The notes under the pieces: generated by a model
The model's input: only the letters and a program-made list of their open reading frames with translations
The model's database searches: none
What the model was told of the DNA's origin: nothing
Translations under genes and position numbers: made by a program
Shown here: one piece after another, positions 45,140 to 55,054 of the stretch
How the letters are laid out: each line of letters begins with the position of its first letter
Position numbering within the stretch: the stretch's first letter is position 1
Assembly: GCF_000379465.1 (NCBI RefSeq)
Contig: NZ_KB905382.1
Span: forward strand, 1 to 64,000
Source of the DNA: Sciscionella marina DSM 45152
GTDB taxonomy: Bacteria; Actinomycetota; Actinomycetes; Mycobacteriales; Pseudonocardiaceae
Direction: 5' to 3'
DNA: 64,000 bases

Positions 45140-45640
45140 TTATTGCGGGTGTTCCACCGTGCTGCCGCCGAGGGGCATCTCGGGCAGGCCGAGCTTGCGG
45201 TGGTTCCAGGAACGCATGCGCTCGGCGTCCACGCGGACGGCGACCCGCTTGTGCAGCATGGTCTCCACCAGCGGCTTGACTTCCTCGCTGTAGGGGCCGT
45301 GGTAGCGCTCCCAGATGTCCACCCCGACCGCCCAGAGCGCGTCGGCGTCCTCGATCACCTCGGCGCGGCCCTCGATGGAAACCCCGCGCAGCACGTCATA
45401 GGTGAGCCCGTCCTCGACGAGCACGGTGACCCGCGGATCCCGCCGGAGGTTGACCGCTTTCTGTGCTTTCGCCTTGGTTTCGAACCAGAGCACGCCGTCG
45501 AGGAGGGCGAACCACATCGCGACGGCGTGCGGGTGACCGCTCGGGCCGAGCGTGATCAGGGTGGCGGTCCGCTTGCTCGCGAGGAAGGCCGCGATCTCCT
45601 CCTGGCTCATCTCGATCTGCGAACGCTGATTAGTTCCCAT
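45140..45640 (-). CDS. PPOX-class/F420-dependent flavin-fold protein
   Basis: The 166-residue split-barrel protein of the pyridoxamine-5'-phosphate oxidase class has TATLITLGPSGHPHAVAMWFAL, FETKAKAQKAVNLRRDPRVTV and GRAEVIEDAD. Actinobacterial members often use F420 or FMN to reduce small substrates. Its start overlaps the TetR stop by 11 bases on the same strand, so it is probably cotranscribed with its regulator. Confidence 0.85.
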   Translation of the reverse strand: MGTNQRSQIEMSQEEIAAFLASKRTATLITLGPSGHPHAVAMWFALLDGVLWFETKAKAQKAVNLRRDPRVTVLVEDGLTYDVLRGVSIEGRAEVIEDADALWAVGVDIWERYHGPYSEEVKPLVETMLHKRVAVRVDAERMRSWNHRKLGLPEMPLGGSTVEHPQ

Positions 45641-46274
45641 TCCTTGTCCTCCTCGGTTGGCGTTGTCCGGGTGGGCCCGCGAAAATTCCGGTGACGACCG
45701 CGGTGAGATGCCCTACGACGTCCTCGGTGCTCCAGCCGTGTTCGCCGAGCAGTCGTTGGGTGTGCCCGATATCGCCGAGCACGTTCAGGGTCAGGCGCAT
45801 CGCCTGGATGAGCCGGAAATGCAGGGTGCGTGTCTCGATGCCGGGATTTCCGCGCCCCAGCAGTTCGAGGAAGGCCGCATTGCGTTCGAGAAAGGATTCC
45901 GCGACCGGGCCCAGTTCTCCGTCTCCGGCGGCGAGCAGCCTGTCGACCAGGCGAATCCAGAATTCCCCTCCGGAACCGAGCACGGCGACCAGGGGCCGCA
46001 CATAGGCATCGGCGAGGTCTTCCACGGTGACCTCGGCGTTCGACAGTTCTCGTAGCAGGGTTTCGCGTTCCCTGGCGACCTGGTCGATCCGGGTGCGCAG
46101 CACGGCGTCGAGCAGTGCCTGCTTCGACCCGAAGTGGTAGTGCACCGCGGCCACATTGGTGCCCGCCGCCTGCATGATCGCGCGCAGCGAGACCGCACCC
46201 ACGCCGTGCTCGGCGAACAGGCGCTCGGCGGCCTCGATCAGCCGCCCCTCGGTGCTGTCCACGGTGACCACCAC
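45630..46274 (-). CDS. TetR family transcriptional regulator
   Basis: The 214-residue protein has the N-terminal helix-turn-helix FAEHGVGAVSLRAIMQAAG followed by VAAVHYHFGSKQALLDAVL, the marks of the AcrR-type group. It is first in a probable operon with the PPOX gene, and probably controls the permease by the 45083 palindrome. It is divergent from furA with 81 bases between starts. Confidence 0.9.
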   Translation of the reverse strand: MVVTVDSTEGRLIEAAERLFAEHGVGAVSLRAIMQAAGTNVAAVHYHFGSKQALLDAVLRTRIDQVARERETLLRELSNAEVTVEDLADAYVRPLVAVLGSGGEFWIRLVDRLLAAGDGELGPVAESFLERNAAFLELLGRGNPGIETRTLHFRLIQAMRLTLNVLGDIGHTQRLLGEHGWSTEDVVGHLTAVVTGIFAGPPGQRQPRRTRNGN

Positions 46275-46319
46275 CGGAGGCTAGCAACCGATTCAATCAG
46301 ATGATAGAAGTTCTTAATC

Positions 46320-46348
46320 TTGATTGATTCCAATGAGTGCGGCATACT
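46320..46348 (+). promoter_or_regulatory. furA promoter, apparently leaderless
   Basis: TTGATT (46320-46325), a 17-base spacer and CATACT (46343-46348) form a sigma-A-like promoter; the last -10 base is seven bases from the GTG start at 46356. The stretch TCTTGATTGATTCCA resembles the promoter/operator known in front of mycobacterial furA, where the mRNA is leaderless and FurA represses itself. Confidence 0.7.
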
Positions 46349-46355
46349 CCGGAGC

Positions 46356-46790
46356 GTGTCGACGACGGTGGACCACGAACAGGCACTGCGGGGGGCCGCG
46401 CTACGGGTGACGCGCCCCCGGCTCGCGGTGCTGTCCGCGGTGCACACGCATCCGCACGCCGACACGGAGTCGATCATCAACCTCGTGCGCGCGGAGCTCG
46501 GCGGGGTGTCCCATCAGGCGGTCTACGACGTGCTGCGCGCACTGACCGCCGCGGGACTCGTGCGGCGCATCGATCCACCGGGTTCGGTGGCCCGATACGA
46601 AGCACGAGTCGGCGACAACCATCATCACGTGGTGTGCCGCTCGTGTGGTGCAATCGCCGATGTCGACTGCGCGATCGGCGAGGCGCCCTGTTTGACCGCT
46701 TCCGAGGACCACGGTTTCGTGATCGACGAGGCCGAGGTCGTCTACCGGGGCTTGTGTCCCGAATGCAGTTCCGCTACCACCCGTTCCTGA
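46356..46790 (+). CDS. furA: Fur family transcriptional regulator FurA
   Basis: The 144-residue Fur-family regulator starts at GTG 46356. The winged helix (VSHQAVYDVLRALTAAGLV) is followed by a dimerisation/metal domain: NHHHVVCRSCG (Cys94, Cys97) and CPEC (Cys134, Cys137), two CxxC structural zinc pairs. In actinobacteria FurA represses itself and the downstream catalase-peroxidase and releases on peroxide stress. It is 33 bases upstream of katG on the same strand. Confidence 0.95.
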   Translation: MSTTVDHEQALRGAALRVTRPRLAVLSAVHTHPHADTESIINLVRAELGGVSHQAVYDVLRALTAAGLVRRIDPPGSVARYEARVGDNHHHVVCRSCGAIADVDCAIGEAPCLTASEDHGFVIDEAEVVYRGLCPECSSATTRS

Positions 46791-46808
46791 CCACTCTGTA
46801 CGTCCTGA

Positions 46809-49016
<2,208 letters not shown>

Positions 49017-49029
49017 TTCTCCTACCGAG

Positions 49030-49066
49030 GAAACCGGCCCGGCAGCATCGCTGCCGGGCCGGTTTC
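49030..49066. terminator. intrinsic terminator-like hairpin after katG
   Basis: A 17-base perfect stem (GAAACCGGCCCGGCAGC and its complement) with a three-base loop ATC starts 14 bases after the katG stop. It has no T-run, as is usual in this group. It may work in both directions. Confidence 0.85.
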
Positions 49067-49156
49067 TCGTATCCCCACATTCGGTGACTGGTGCGCCGTC
49101 GCGTGGTTCAGTAACGTTGAACATCTCGCGCCAGCATCACGTATTCCGGGGTTGCC

Positions 49157-49405
49157 ATGAGCCGACACGGTGTTCGATTCCGCGAAACCCGCCAGGTCCC
49201 CGTGCCCTCGCTGCTCGGGCTCACCGGCAGCGAGGCCAGATCCCGCGCGAGCAAGGAAGGCCTGCGGCTGATCGAATTCGGCGAGGGCGCCCGGGTGGTC
49301 AGCCAGGACCCGATGGCCGAGATCTGGGCCCCGCCCGGCGCCGCGGTCACCGTGTGGCTGGACGGGCCGGATGTCCCGCCCATCCCCGCGCCACGGTCGC
49401 ACTGA
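49157..49405 (+). CDS. PASTA-domain small protein
   Basis: This 82-residue protein has a single PASTA-like domain, VPSLLGLTGSEARSRASKEG then PPGAAVTVWLDGP, as found in penicillin-binding proteins and Ser/Thr kinases. No signal peptide or membrane segment is present, which is unusual for a PASTA protein. The stop lies 17 bases before the end of the G+C-poor block's membrane protein on the other strand. Confidence 0.7.
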   Translation: MSRHGVRFRETRQVPVPSLLGLTGSEARSRASKEGLRLIEFGEGARVVSQDPMAEIWAPPGAAVTVWLDGPDVPPIPAPRSH

Positions 49406-49421
49406 GCCGGAATCGCCGGTA

Positions 49422-51608
49422 CTACGTCTTGGCTATGTACGTACCAGTCGTACCGTTTGCCGGTGGTAAGCGTTCAGTGCCGATATCGGTTTCCTGCTGG
49501 CCGGTGCCCTCCCAGTCGCGCAGCTGTTGCTGGCGTCGTTCGGTTTCTCTCGCCACCCACGCCTGCCCTTCGGCGGCGACGGATTCCATGGTGTGCAGTG
49601 CGCCGGTGATGCCGGAGCTGTCCAGTGCGAGCTTGGCGAGCTTCTCCGGGGGCTCTCGGTCGATATCGGCGAGGCCCCGGAAGTCTTCCGCGATCACCTC
49701 GATCTCTTCGCCGCTGGAGAGGGTGAGGTGGAACGCCCTTCTACCTAACTGAACCGGTTGTTCGCCTCGTGCGACCAGAGCGCCTTCCTGTTCAAGCCGT
49801 CGACCCACCTCGGTAACTCGTGCGGAGGTTACCGAGCTGTAGGCGAACGAGGTACGTTGTTCGTCGTAGGAGTACCCATTGAGAAAATCCAGCTTGGTCT
49901 CGACCTCGCGAACGCCCGATGCGGTGAGCAGGAAGACCATGACGATGTACCTCGAGTACCGTACGGGGCCTCCATCCCAGCGTCGTAGCGCACGGTCGTC
50001 ACGCTGGGTCATGATCAGCTCGTTGAACAGTTCGCGACCAGCCAGACCACACCGCCGTAAAGCCTCGTACTTCAGATAACGTTTGTCCAGGTTGAGCCAC
50101 TTTGCCATTTCATGGTCTTTCGGGCGGTCACTCAGCAGTTCGACCCGCTCCTCATAGCCGAGTGTTTCTTCGGTATGCAACTCATCGTTTTCGTCTTGTT
50201 CGTCGTGGTAGATCCATCGCCGGGAGAGGAAGTCGGCTATCGCGATACTGAGCAGAGAACCACTGACCCCGATGGAGGCCCCGGCGGCTAGGAACCACCA
50301 GCCGGAGAAAGCGATGCTGAGCGCACCGAGTGATCCGAGGGCGATGCCGGCGAACAGCCAGGCTGTGTCGGACGTCCGAGGAGCGAACCGTTCCTGGAAG
50401 TCGAAAAGGGTTCCCGATAACCATTGCGCTTTGACGCGTTTGGCATGCCACTCGATCAGCCAGCTCACCGACCACGGGTTCTTGAGGTTGGCGTTACCGT
50501 AAAGTTTGACGAACCGATTCTTTAAACTGTCACGCGCGCCACTGGTATCCGCATCCCAACGGCGAATTTCTTTGTCGCTGTAGTGGCCATCATGTTTGGA
50601 GTGAAAACGGCTATTGAAATAAAAGTGATGGTCACAGCGCTTATGGACTTTGCGGACGAAATCGGTACGAACCCAGTGTCCGGGCGACTTGAGTTCCAGT
50701 GGTTGGGTACGTTCGGCGAACCATCGTTGGTGCGTTGCGCGTCGCTTGCGACGGTAAGTTCGCTTTCCTTGCGCATAGGTGCCGATTATGCAACCACAGA
50801 TGAAGATCGGAAGACCGGATGCGGCAAGGGTCAGGTTTCCCGCGTTGACTCCTGGGATCACCGAGGCGCATCCGGCGATGAGGATGACCATTCCCCAGCA
50901 GAGCTGCGGAATGGTCATTTCGTCGAGTGGTCCTCGTTGCGCTACGACGACTTTGGGGCGCACGGGGGGAGGTTCGAAGAACTTCCACGCTCGCCGCTCC
51001 CTGTCTGCGTTCATTCTGGCATCCGCCACCCATTTCGCTTGCTCTCGCTCCTGTCTATCCCCGCGTATACTACTGATTAGCGGGTCGAGGTACGCGTTGA
51101 TCGTTTCCCTGTAGTCCGCGGGCAGCTGTTCGATCTTGCGGATGAATTCCGGTTCTTCTTCTTGGTTGTTGTTCCTTGCCTGTCGCAATACTTGAGGAAC
51201 TATTTCCAGCAGTAAATCGAACACAGGTGCGGTCTGCGTTCCAAGCATTTCCCTTGGCAGCGTTTTCGCCTGGGCGAGTCGCTCATATGTTTCTTTGCCG
51301 AGCTCACTCGGGGTGCGGCCGCTCAGTATCGAAAGCACGTAGTCATACGGCAGGTCCGGTAGATGCCGATTGGACAGCGAGAGCTCATGAAGGATTTCCT
51401 CTGCCTCGCGCCAAACGCCCCTCTTCAGTAAGCTGCGTGCTCGCAACTGTGATTTTTCAGGTGTTTCTTGCTCGGGCTGATTGTAAATCAGCGTGTCGAT
51501 GTGGCTGATCTGGGCGTCGACATGGGCGTTCCCGGTCGCTAAATTTCTATTAACCTCTGATTGCCAAGGGCTCTTGTGCCAGCCATCGCGACGTTCGCGT
51601 TCTGTCAT
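49422..51608 (-). CDS. membrane partner protein with N-terminal signalling-like motif
   Basis: This 728-residue protein of unknown family has a motif at residues 20-42, NRNLATGNAHVDAQISHID, that resembles the C-terminus of the upstream nucleosidase. A helical region to about 215 follows (ARSLLKRGVWREAEEILHEL, TPSELGKETYERLA). Four predicted membrane helices occur in two hairpins (about 232-279 and 415-460), and the C-terminal region is soluble. ATG 51608 overlaps the nucleosidase stop by four bases (ATGA). Base composition is lower in G+C than in the flanks. A sensor or receptor role is inferred, not shown. Confidence 0.8.
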   Translation of the reverse strand: MTERERRDGWHKSPWQSEVNRNLATGNAHVDAQISHIDTLIYNQPEQETPEKSQLRARSLLKRGVWREAEEILHELSLSNRHLPDLPYDYVLSILSGRTPSELGKETYERLAQAKTLPREMLGTQTAPVFDLLLEIVPQVLRQARNNNQEEEPEFIRKIEQLPADYRETINAYLDPLISSIRGDRQEREQAKWVADARMNADRERRAWKFFEPPPVRPKVVVAQRGPLDEMTIPQLCWGMVILIAGCASVIPGVNAGNLTLAASGLPIFICGCIIGTYAQGKRTYRRKRRATHQRWFAERTQPLELKSPGHWVRTDFVRKVHKRCDHHFYFNSRFHSKHDGHYSDKEIRRWDADTSGARDSLKNRFVKLYGNANLKNPWSVSWLIEWHAKRVKAQWLSGTLFDFQERFAPRTSDTAWLFAGIALGSLGALSIAFSGWWFLAAGASIGVSGSLLSIAIADFLSRRWIYHDEQDENDELHTEETLGYEERVELLSDRPKDHEMAKWLNLDKRYLKYEALRRCGLAGRELFNELIMTQRDDRALRRWDGGPVRYSRYIVMVFLLTASGVREVETKLDFLNGYSYDEQRTSFAYSSVTSARVTEVGRRLEQEGALVARGEQPVQLGRRAFHLTLSSGEEIEVIAEDFRGLADIDREPPEKLAKLALDSSGITGALHTMESVAAEGQAWVARETERRQQQLRDWEGTGQQETDIGTERLPPANGTTGTYIAKT

Positions 51609-52480
51609 GCGCGCTCACCCCGTGGCGGCTGGTCGGGGGCATTGCCGAACTGGATGGACTGGACGCCGCTTATCGTCCCTATTTGCTGGCCGACCTGGGC
51701 GTTTCCGCTGGCGATATTAGTGTTCTGCACGGCTTGTTGACGTGGCTCGCCGGTCTCCTGGCGACTTTCCGGTTTGTCATCGGGAAGAGCTGCGATCAGC
51801 TCGGCGGCGAAGGTTGCGGCATTATCCGCGGCGGCGGATTGGCTCCCCGTGGCGTCCACCCGCTCTTTGTTTCCATCGGCGTGGTCACTGATACCGCGGA
51901 TCGTGGCCACGTGCACATCATGGTTGAGCTGACCGGCGGTGGCGATGCCCGCGCTTTCCATCTCGATGGCTACCGCGTCGTTGTAATTGTGCCGAAGCTG
52001 CTCACCGAGCGTCGAATCCTGAGAGTTCAGCACTACCTCGCCGGCAGCGATCGGGTCGAAATGCACCTGAAGTTCGCTGGCTTTCGCTGATCTCGCCAAT
52101 AGCCTGGCCTCTTGTTCTAAGAGGTGTGAGGCTTCCCAGGCGCGCGGGCGCGCCAGGAAATCCTGATCTTGTTGTTTGCCACCATGGTATGCATAGATCC
52201 GCGTGCCGAACACGACATCGCCGAGCTCGAGCCATGGTCGTAGACCGCCCGCTACGCCAACGAAAAACATCGCGAAGGGTTGAAACTCCGCAATGGCGCG
52301 TTCAGCCAGTGAAGCTGCGGTGTTGTTGCCTTGCCCGATGCAGGCCACGGCCACATCGGTGCCCTCTAGGTGGCCGGTCTTGAACACGGTCCCGGCCTGA
52401 TGGCGATGTACTCCGATATTGGATAGATGTGCGCACATTGCCTCGTGTTCCACCGGCAGTGCTGTCATAACAACGATCAC
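51605..52480 (-). CDS. MTA/SAH nucleosidase-like effector with C-terminal amyloid-like motif
   Basis: The 291-residue protein starts at GTG 52480, where AAAAGGGG lies six bases upstream; an in-frame GTG at 52621 would add 47 residues that overlap the divergent gene and its promoter. The PNP_UDP/MTAN fold has TALPVEHEAM (Glu11), AIEMESAG (Glu175) and ISDHAD (Asp199), matching E. coli MTAN catalytic positions Glu12, Glu174 and Asp197. The tail 253-280, NTNIASGNAQVGQQIGTIS, then GVQSIQFGN, is shared in part with the next protein. A nucleotide- or NAD-related hydrolase used in defence is the working idea. Confidence 0.85.
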   Translation of the reverse strand: MIVVMTALPVEHEAMCAHLSNIGVHRHQAGTVFKTGHLEGTDVAVACIGQGNNTAASLAERAIAEFQPFAMFFVGVAGGLRPWLELGDVVFGTRIYAYHGGKQQDQDFLARPRAWEASHLLEQEARLLARSAKASELQVHFDPIAAGEVVLNSQDSTLGEQLRHNYNDAVAIEMESAGIATAGQLNHDVHVATIRGISDHADGNKERVDATGSQSAAADNAATFAAELIAALPDDKPESRQETGEPRQQAVQNTNIASGNAQVGQQIGTISGVQSIQFGNAPDQPPRGERA

Positions 52481-52521
52481 GGCTACCCCTTTTGCTGCCG
52501 TCGGTTCGGTGTCTGTAAATG

Positions 52522-52581
52522 AAGCTAGCGATCGATACCCGTTCTCGTCAAGTTGACGATAATAGCTCGGATGGCGATACT
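52522..52581. promoter_or_regulatory. back-to-back promoters around a perfect palindrome
   Basis: TCGTCAA-G-TTGACGA (52545-52559) is a perfect inverted repeat. Its right half is the -35 TTGACG (52553-52558) of a plus-strand promoter with GATACT at 52576-52581, spacer 17. Its left half, read on the minus strand, is TTGACG (52551-52546) of a promoter for the nucleosidase with TAGCTT at 52527-52522, spacer 18. One bound repressor would shut both. Confidence 0.7.
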
Positions 52582-52602
52582 GAGGGACGTTAGGCTGAGT
52601 GT

Positions 52603-53382
52603 GTGAAGACTCGAGCGTCACGCAGTGTGCAGGCGAGCGACGGAGGCTGGACCATTCCCGAGGTCGCGGTCACGGTCGATCTCGCCGTGTTGACCGTTCG
52701 TTCCGGTGCGTTGCAGATCATGTTGATACGCCGTGGAGTCCAGCCGTTTCGTGGCAAATATGCGCTGCCCGGGGGGTTTCTGGCTTCGACAATGGAAGAC
52801 ACGGACACGGCGGCGGCGCGAGAGTTGGCCGAGGAGACCGGTCTGGATCCGAGCGATCTACATCTCGAGCAGCTCCGTACCTATGGCAGCCCGTATCGCG
52901 ATCCGCGGCAACGTGTGATCACTATTTGCTATCTCGCATTCGTGCCACATCTGCCCAGTCCTACTGCTGGCGGGGATGCCCTCCATGCAGTGTGGTCGCC
53001 GGTGCAGCCGATCCTGGATGGCGACGTGCGGCTCGCCTTCGATCACGATCAGATCGTTGCCGATGCTGTGGAGCGTGCACGCAGCAAGCTGGAGTACACC
53101 ACGCTCGGTGCGGCATTCTGTCCATCAGAGTTCACCGTGAGCGAGCTGCGCATGGTGTACGAAATCGTCTGGGGACAACGCCTGGATGCGCGCAATTTTC
53201 ATCGCAAAGTCACCGGAAGCCCCGGATTTCTTGTACCGACCGGTGCCCGGTCACGGCAGAAGGGTGGCCGTCCCGCCGCCGTTTATCGTCGGGGGGCGGC
53301 CGAGCTGTTGCATCCCGCGATTCTGCGTGCCGGGAGCCGTCCAGTCGCCGGAACTACTCCGCACGACGATATGTCTACTTGA
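52603..53382 (+). CDS. NrtR-like NUDIX transcriptional regulator
   Basis: The 259-residue protein starts at GTG 52603; GTG 52627 is possible. A NUDIX domain has GGFLASTMED and RELAEETGL (residues 57-81); its box has one extra residue between the Gly and first Glu. A C-terminal winged helix follows (FCPSEFTVSELRMVYEIVWG, LDARNFHRKVTGSPGFL, GGRPAAVYRR), as in the NrtR family of NAD-metabolism repressors that sense ADP-ribose. It is divergent from the nucleosidase/partner operon over the palindrome. It has weak ribosome-binding sequence. Confidence 0.85.
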   Translation: MKTRASRSVQASDGGWTIPEVAVTVDLAVLTVRSGALQIMLIRRGVQPFRGKYALPGGFLASTMEDTDTAAARELAEETGLDPSDLHLEQLRTYGSPYRDPRQRVITICYLAFVPHLPSPTAGGDALHAVWSPVQPILDGDVRLAFDHDQIVADAVERARSKLEYTTLGAAFCPSEFTVSELRMVYEIVWGQRLDARNFHRKVTGSPGFLVPTGARSRQKGGRPAAVYRRGAAELLHPAILRAGSRPVAGTTPHDDMST

Positions 53383-53403
53383 GGAACGATCGCCGAGCCG
53401 CGG

Positions 53404-54972
53404 TCAGCGGCGGCGCCTGCTGGTGCCGAACACGCTGCGGGTGATCTCCCGGCCGATGCTGCTCGCGGTCGAGCGCAGGAAGGACCGCACCGCGGGGTTC
53501 GCCATGGCCTGGGCGACGAGTCCCGGGTCCTCCTTCTCGGATTTCCCGGCCGGTTTCTCGCCGTCGGCTGGTTTTTCGTTGTCCCCGGCCGGTTTTTCCT
53601 GTCCGGCGGGGGAGTCCGATTCCGCCGGCGTTTCCTCGTCCTGGAGCTTCTCGTAGGCGGATTCGCTGTCGACGGTCTCGGCGTATTTCGCGGACAGTGG
53701 GCTGGCGTTGGCGGCCTCGGTGACGGCTGCGGCCCCGATACTGCCCATCAGGGAGCGTGGGGCGCGCAGTTTGGTCCAGGCGACCGGAGTCGGCGCGCCG
53801 GTCTCGGAGAGCACGGTGACGATGGCCTCCCCGGTGCCGAGCGAGGTCAGTGCCCGTTCGATGTCGTAGACCTCGGAGACGGGATAGGTTTTCGCGGTCT
53901 GGCGCAAGGCCTTCTGGTCGTCCGGGGTGAACGCGCGGATGACGTGCTGGACGCGGGCGCCGAGCTGGGAGAGCACGGTGTTGGGGATGTCGGTGGGCAG
54001 CTGGGTGCAGAACAGGACGCCCACTCCCTTGGAGCGGATGAGTTTCACGGTCTGCTCGACCTGTTCGAGGAAGGCTTTGGAGGCGTCGGCGAAGACCAGG
54101 TGTGCCTCGTCGAGGATGAACACCAGCTCGGGTTTCTCGATGTCGCCGACCTCGGGCAGTTCGTGGAACAGCTCGGCGAGCAGCCACATCAGGAAAGTGG
54201 AGAACAGCGCGGGTTTCCCGGCGAGCTCGTCGAGTTCGAGCAGCGAGATGACTCCCTGTGCGCCCTCGCGCCGGATGAGGTCGGCGATCTCGATCTCCGG
54301 CTCGCCGAAGAAGGTGTCCGCTCCCTGGGCCTCCAGGTTGACCAGGGCGCGCAGGATGACACCCGCGGTCGCGGTGGACACTCCGCCGATGCCCTTGAGG
54401 TCGGCCTTGCCCTCATCGGAGAGCAGGTGCTGGATCACCGCGCGCAGGTCTTTGGTGTCCAGCAGTTCGAGCCCTTTCGAGTCGGCCCAGTGGAAGATCA
54501 GGCCGAGGGTGGACTCCTGGGTGTCGTTGAGCCCGAGCACCTTGGACAGCAGCACCGGGCCGAAGCTGGTGATGGTGGCGCGCACCGGAACGGCTTTGCC
54601 GCCCGCGCCGAGCGAGAGGAACTGTACTGGGAACCCGGCCGCGGACCAGTCATCGCCGACCTGGCGGGCCCGCTCCTCGATCTTCTCGCCCGGTTCGCCG
54701 GGTTTCGCGAGCCCGGAAAGGTCACCTTTGACGTCCGCCATCACCACCGGAACCCCGGCCGCGGAGAGCTGTTCGGCGAGCAGTTGCAGTGTCTTCGTCT
54801 TGCCGCTCCCGGTGGCCCCGGCGACGAGCCCGTGCCGGTTCAGCATCGCGAGCGGGACCCGGACCTGTTGCCCGGTCGCGACCTCCCCGTCGATCTGCAC
54901 GGCCCCGAGTTCGAGGGCGGCACCCTCGAACCGGTACCCGTCCGCGATGGCCCTGGCGGTGTCCTCGCTCAT
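53404..54972 (-). CDS. HerA-like ATPase (DUF853)
   Basis: The 522-residue protein starts at ATG 54972 (GGAG upstream; the ATG one codon before is also possible). Walker A GATGSGKT is at 52-59 and Walker B LVFILDEAH at 283-291. DUF853/HerA-type features such as LDTKDLRAVIQHLLSDEGKA and CTQLPTDIPN are present. A lysine/glutamate-rich acidic linker precedes the C-terminal basic segment. DNA-translocase or helicase-like activity is inferred. It resumes normal high G+C after the foreign block. Confidence 0.88.
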   Translation of the reverse strand: MSEDTARAIADGYRFEGAALELGAVQIDGEVATGQQVRVPLAMLNRHGLVAGATGSGKTKTLQLLAEQLSAAGVPVVMADVKGDLSGLAKPGEPGEKIEERARQVGDDWSAAGFPVQFLSLGAGGKAVPVRATITSFGPVLLSKVLGLNDTQESTLGLIFHWADSKGLELLDTKDLRAVIQHLLSDEGKADLKGIGGVSTATAGVILRALVNLEAQGADTFFGEPEIEIADLIRREGAQGVISLLELDELAGKPALFSTFLMWLLAELFHELPEVGDIEKPELVFILDEAHLVFADASKAFLEQVEQTVKLIRSKGVGVLFCTQLPTDIPNTVLSQLGARVQHVIRAFTPDDQKALRQTAKTYPVSEVYDIERALTSLGTGEAIVTVLSETGAPTPVAWTKLRAPRSLMGSIGAAAVTEAANASPLSAKYAETVDSESAYEKLQDEETPAESDSPAGQEKPAGDNEKPADGEKPAGKSEKEDPGLVAQAMANPAVRSFLRSTASSIGREITRSVFGTSRRRR

Positions 54973-55054
54973 CATGCACTCCTCGTGTGGCTGCACCGGA
55001 CAGACCGTGACAACCTACATTGAGGCGCTGAACAGGGCAAACGCGGAGAGCGGA

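Noticed and set aside
49030-49066. The post-katG hairpin as a small RNA gene
   Set aside because: It is one perfect stem-loop right after a stop codon and no promoter is visible. A terminator explains it fully.
52603-53382. NUDIX protein as a DNA-repair or housekeeping hydrolase
   Set aside because: The C-terminal winged helix and divergent palindrome fit a NrtR-type regulator. The Nudix box also has an extra residue.
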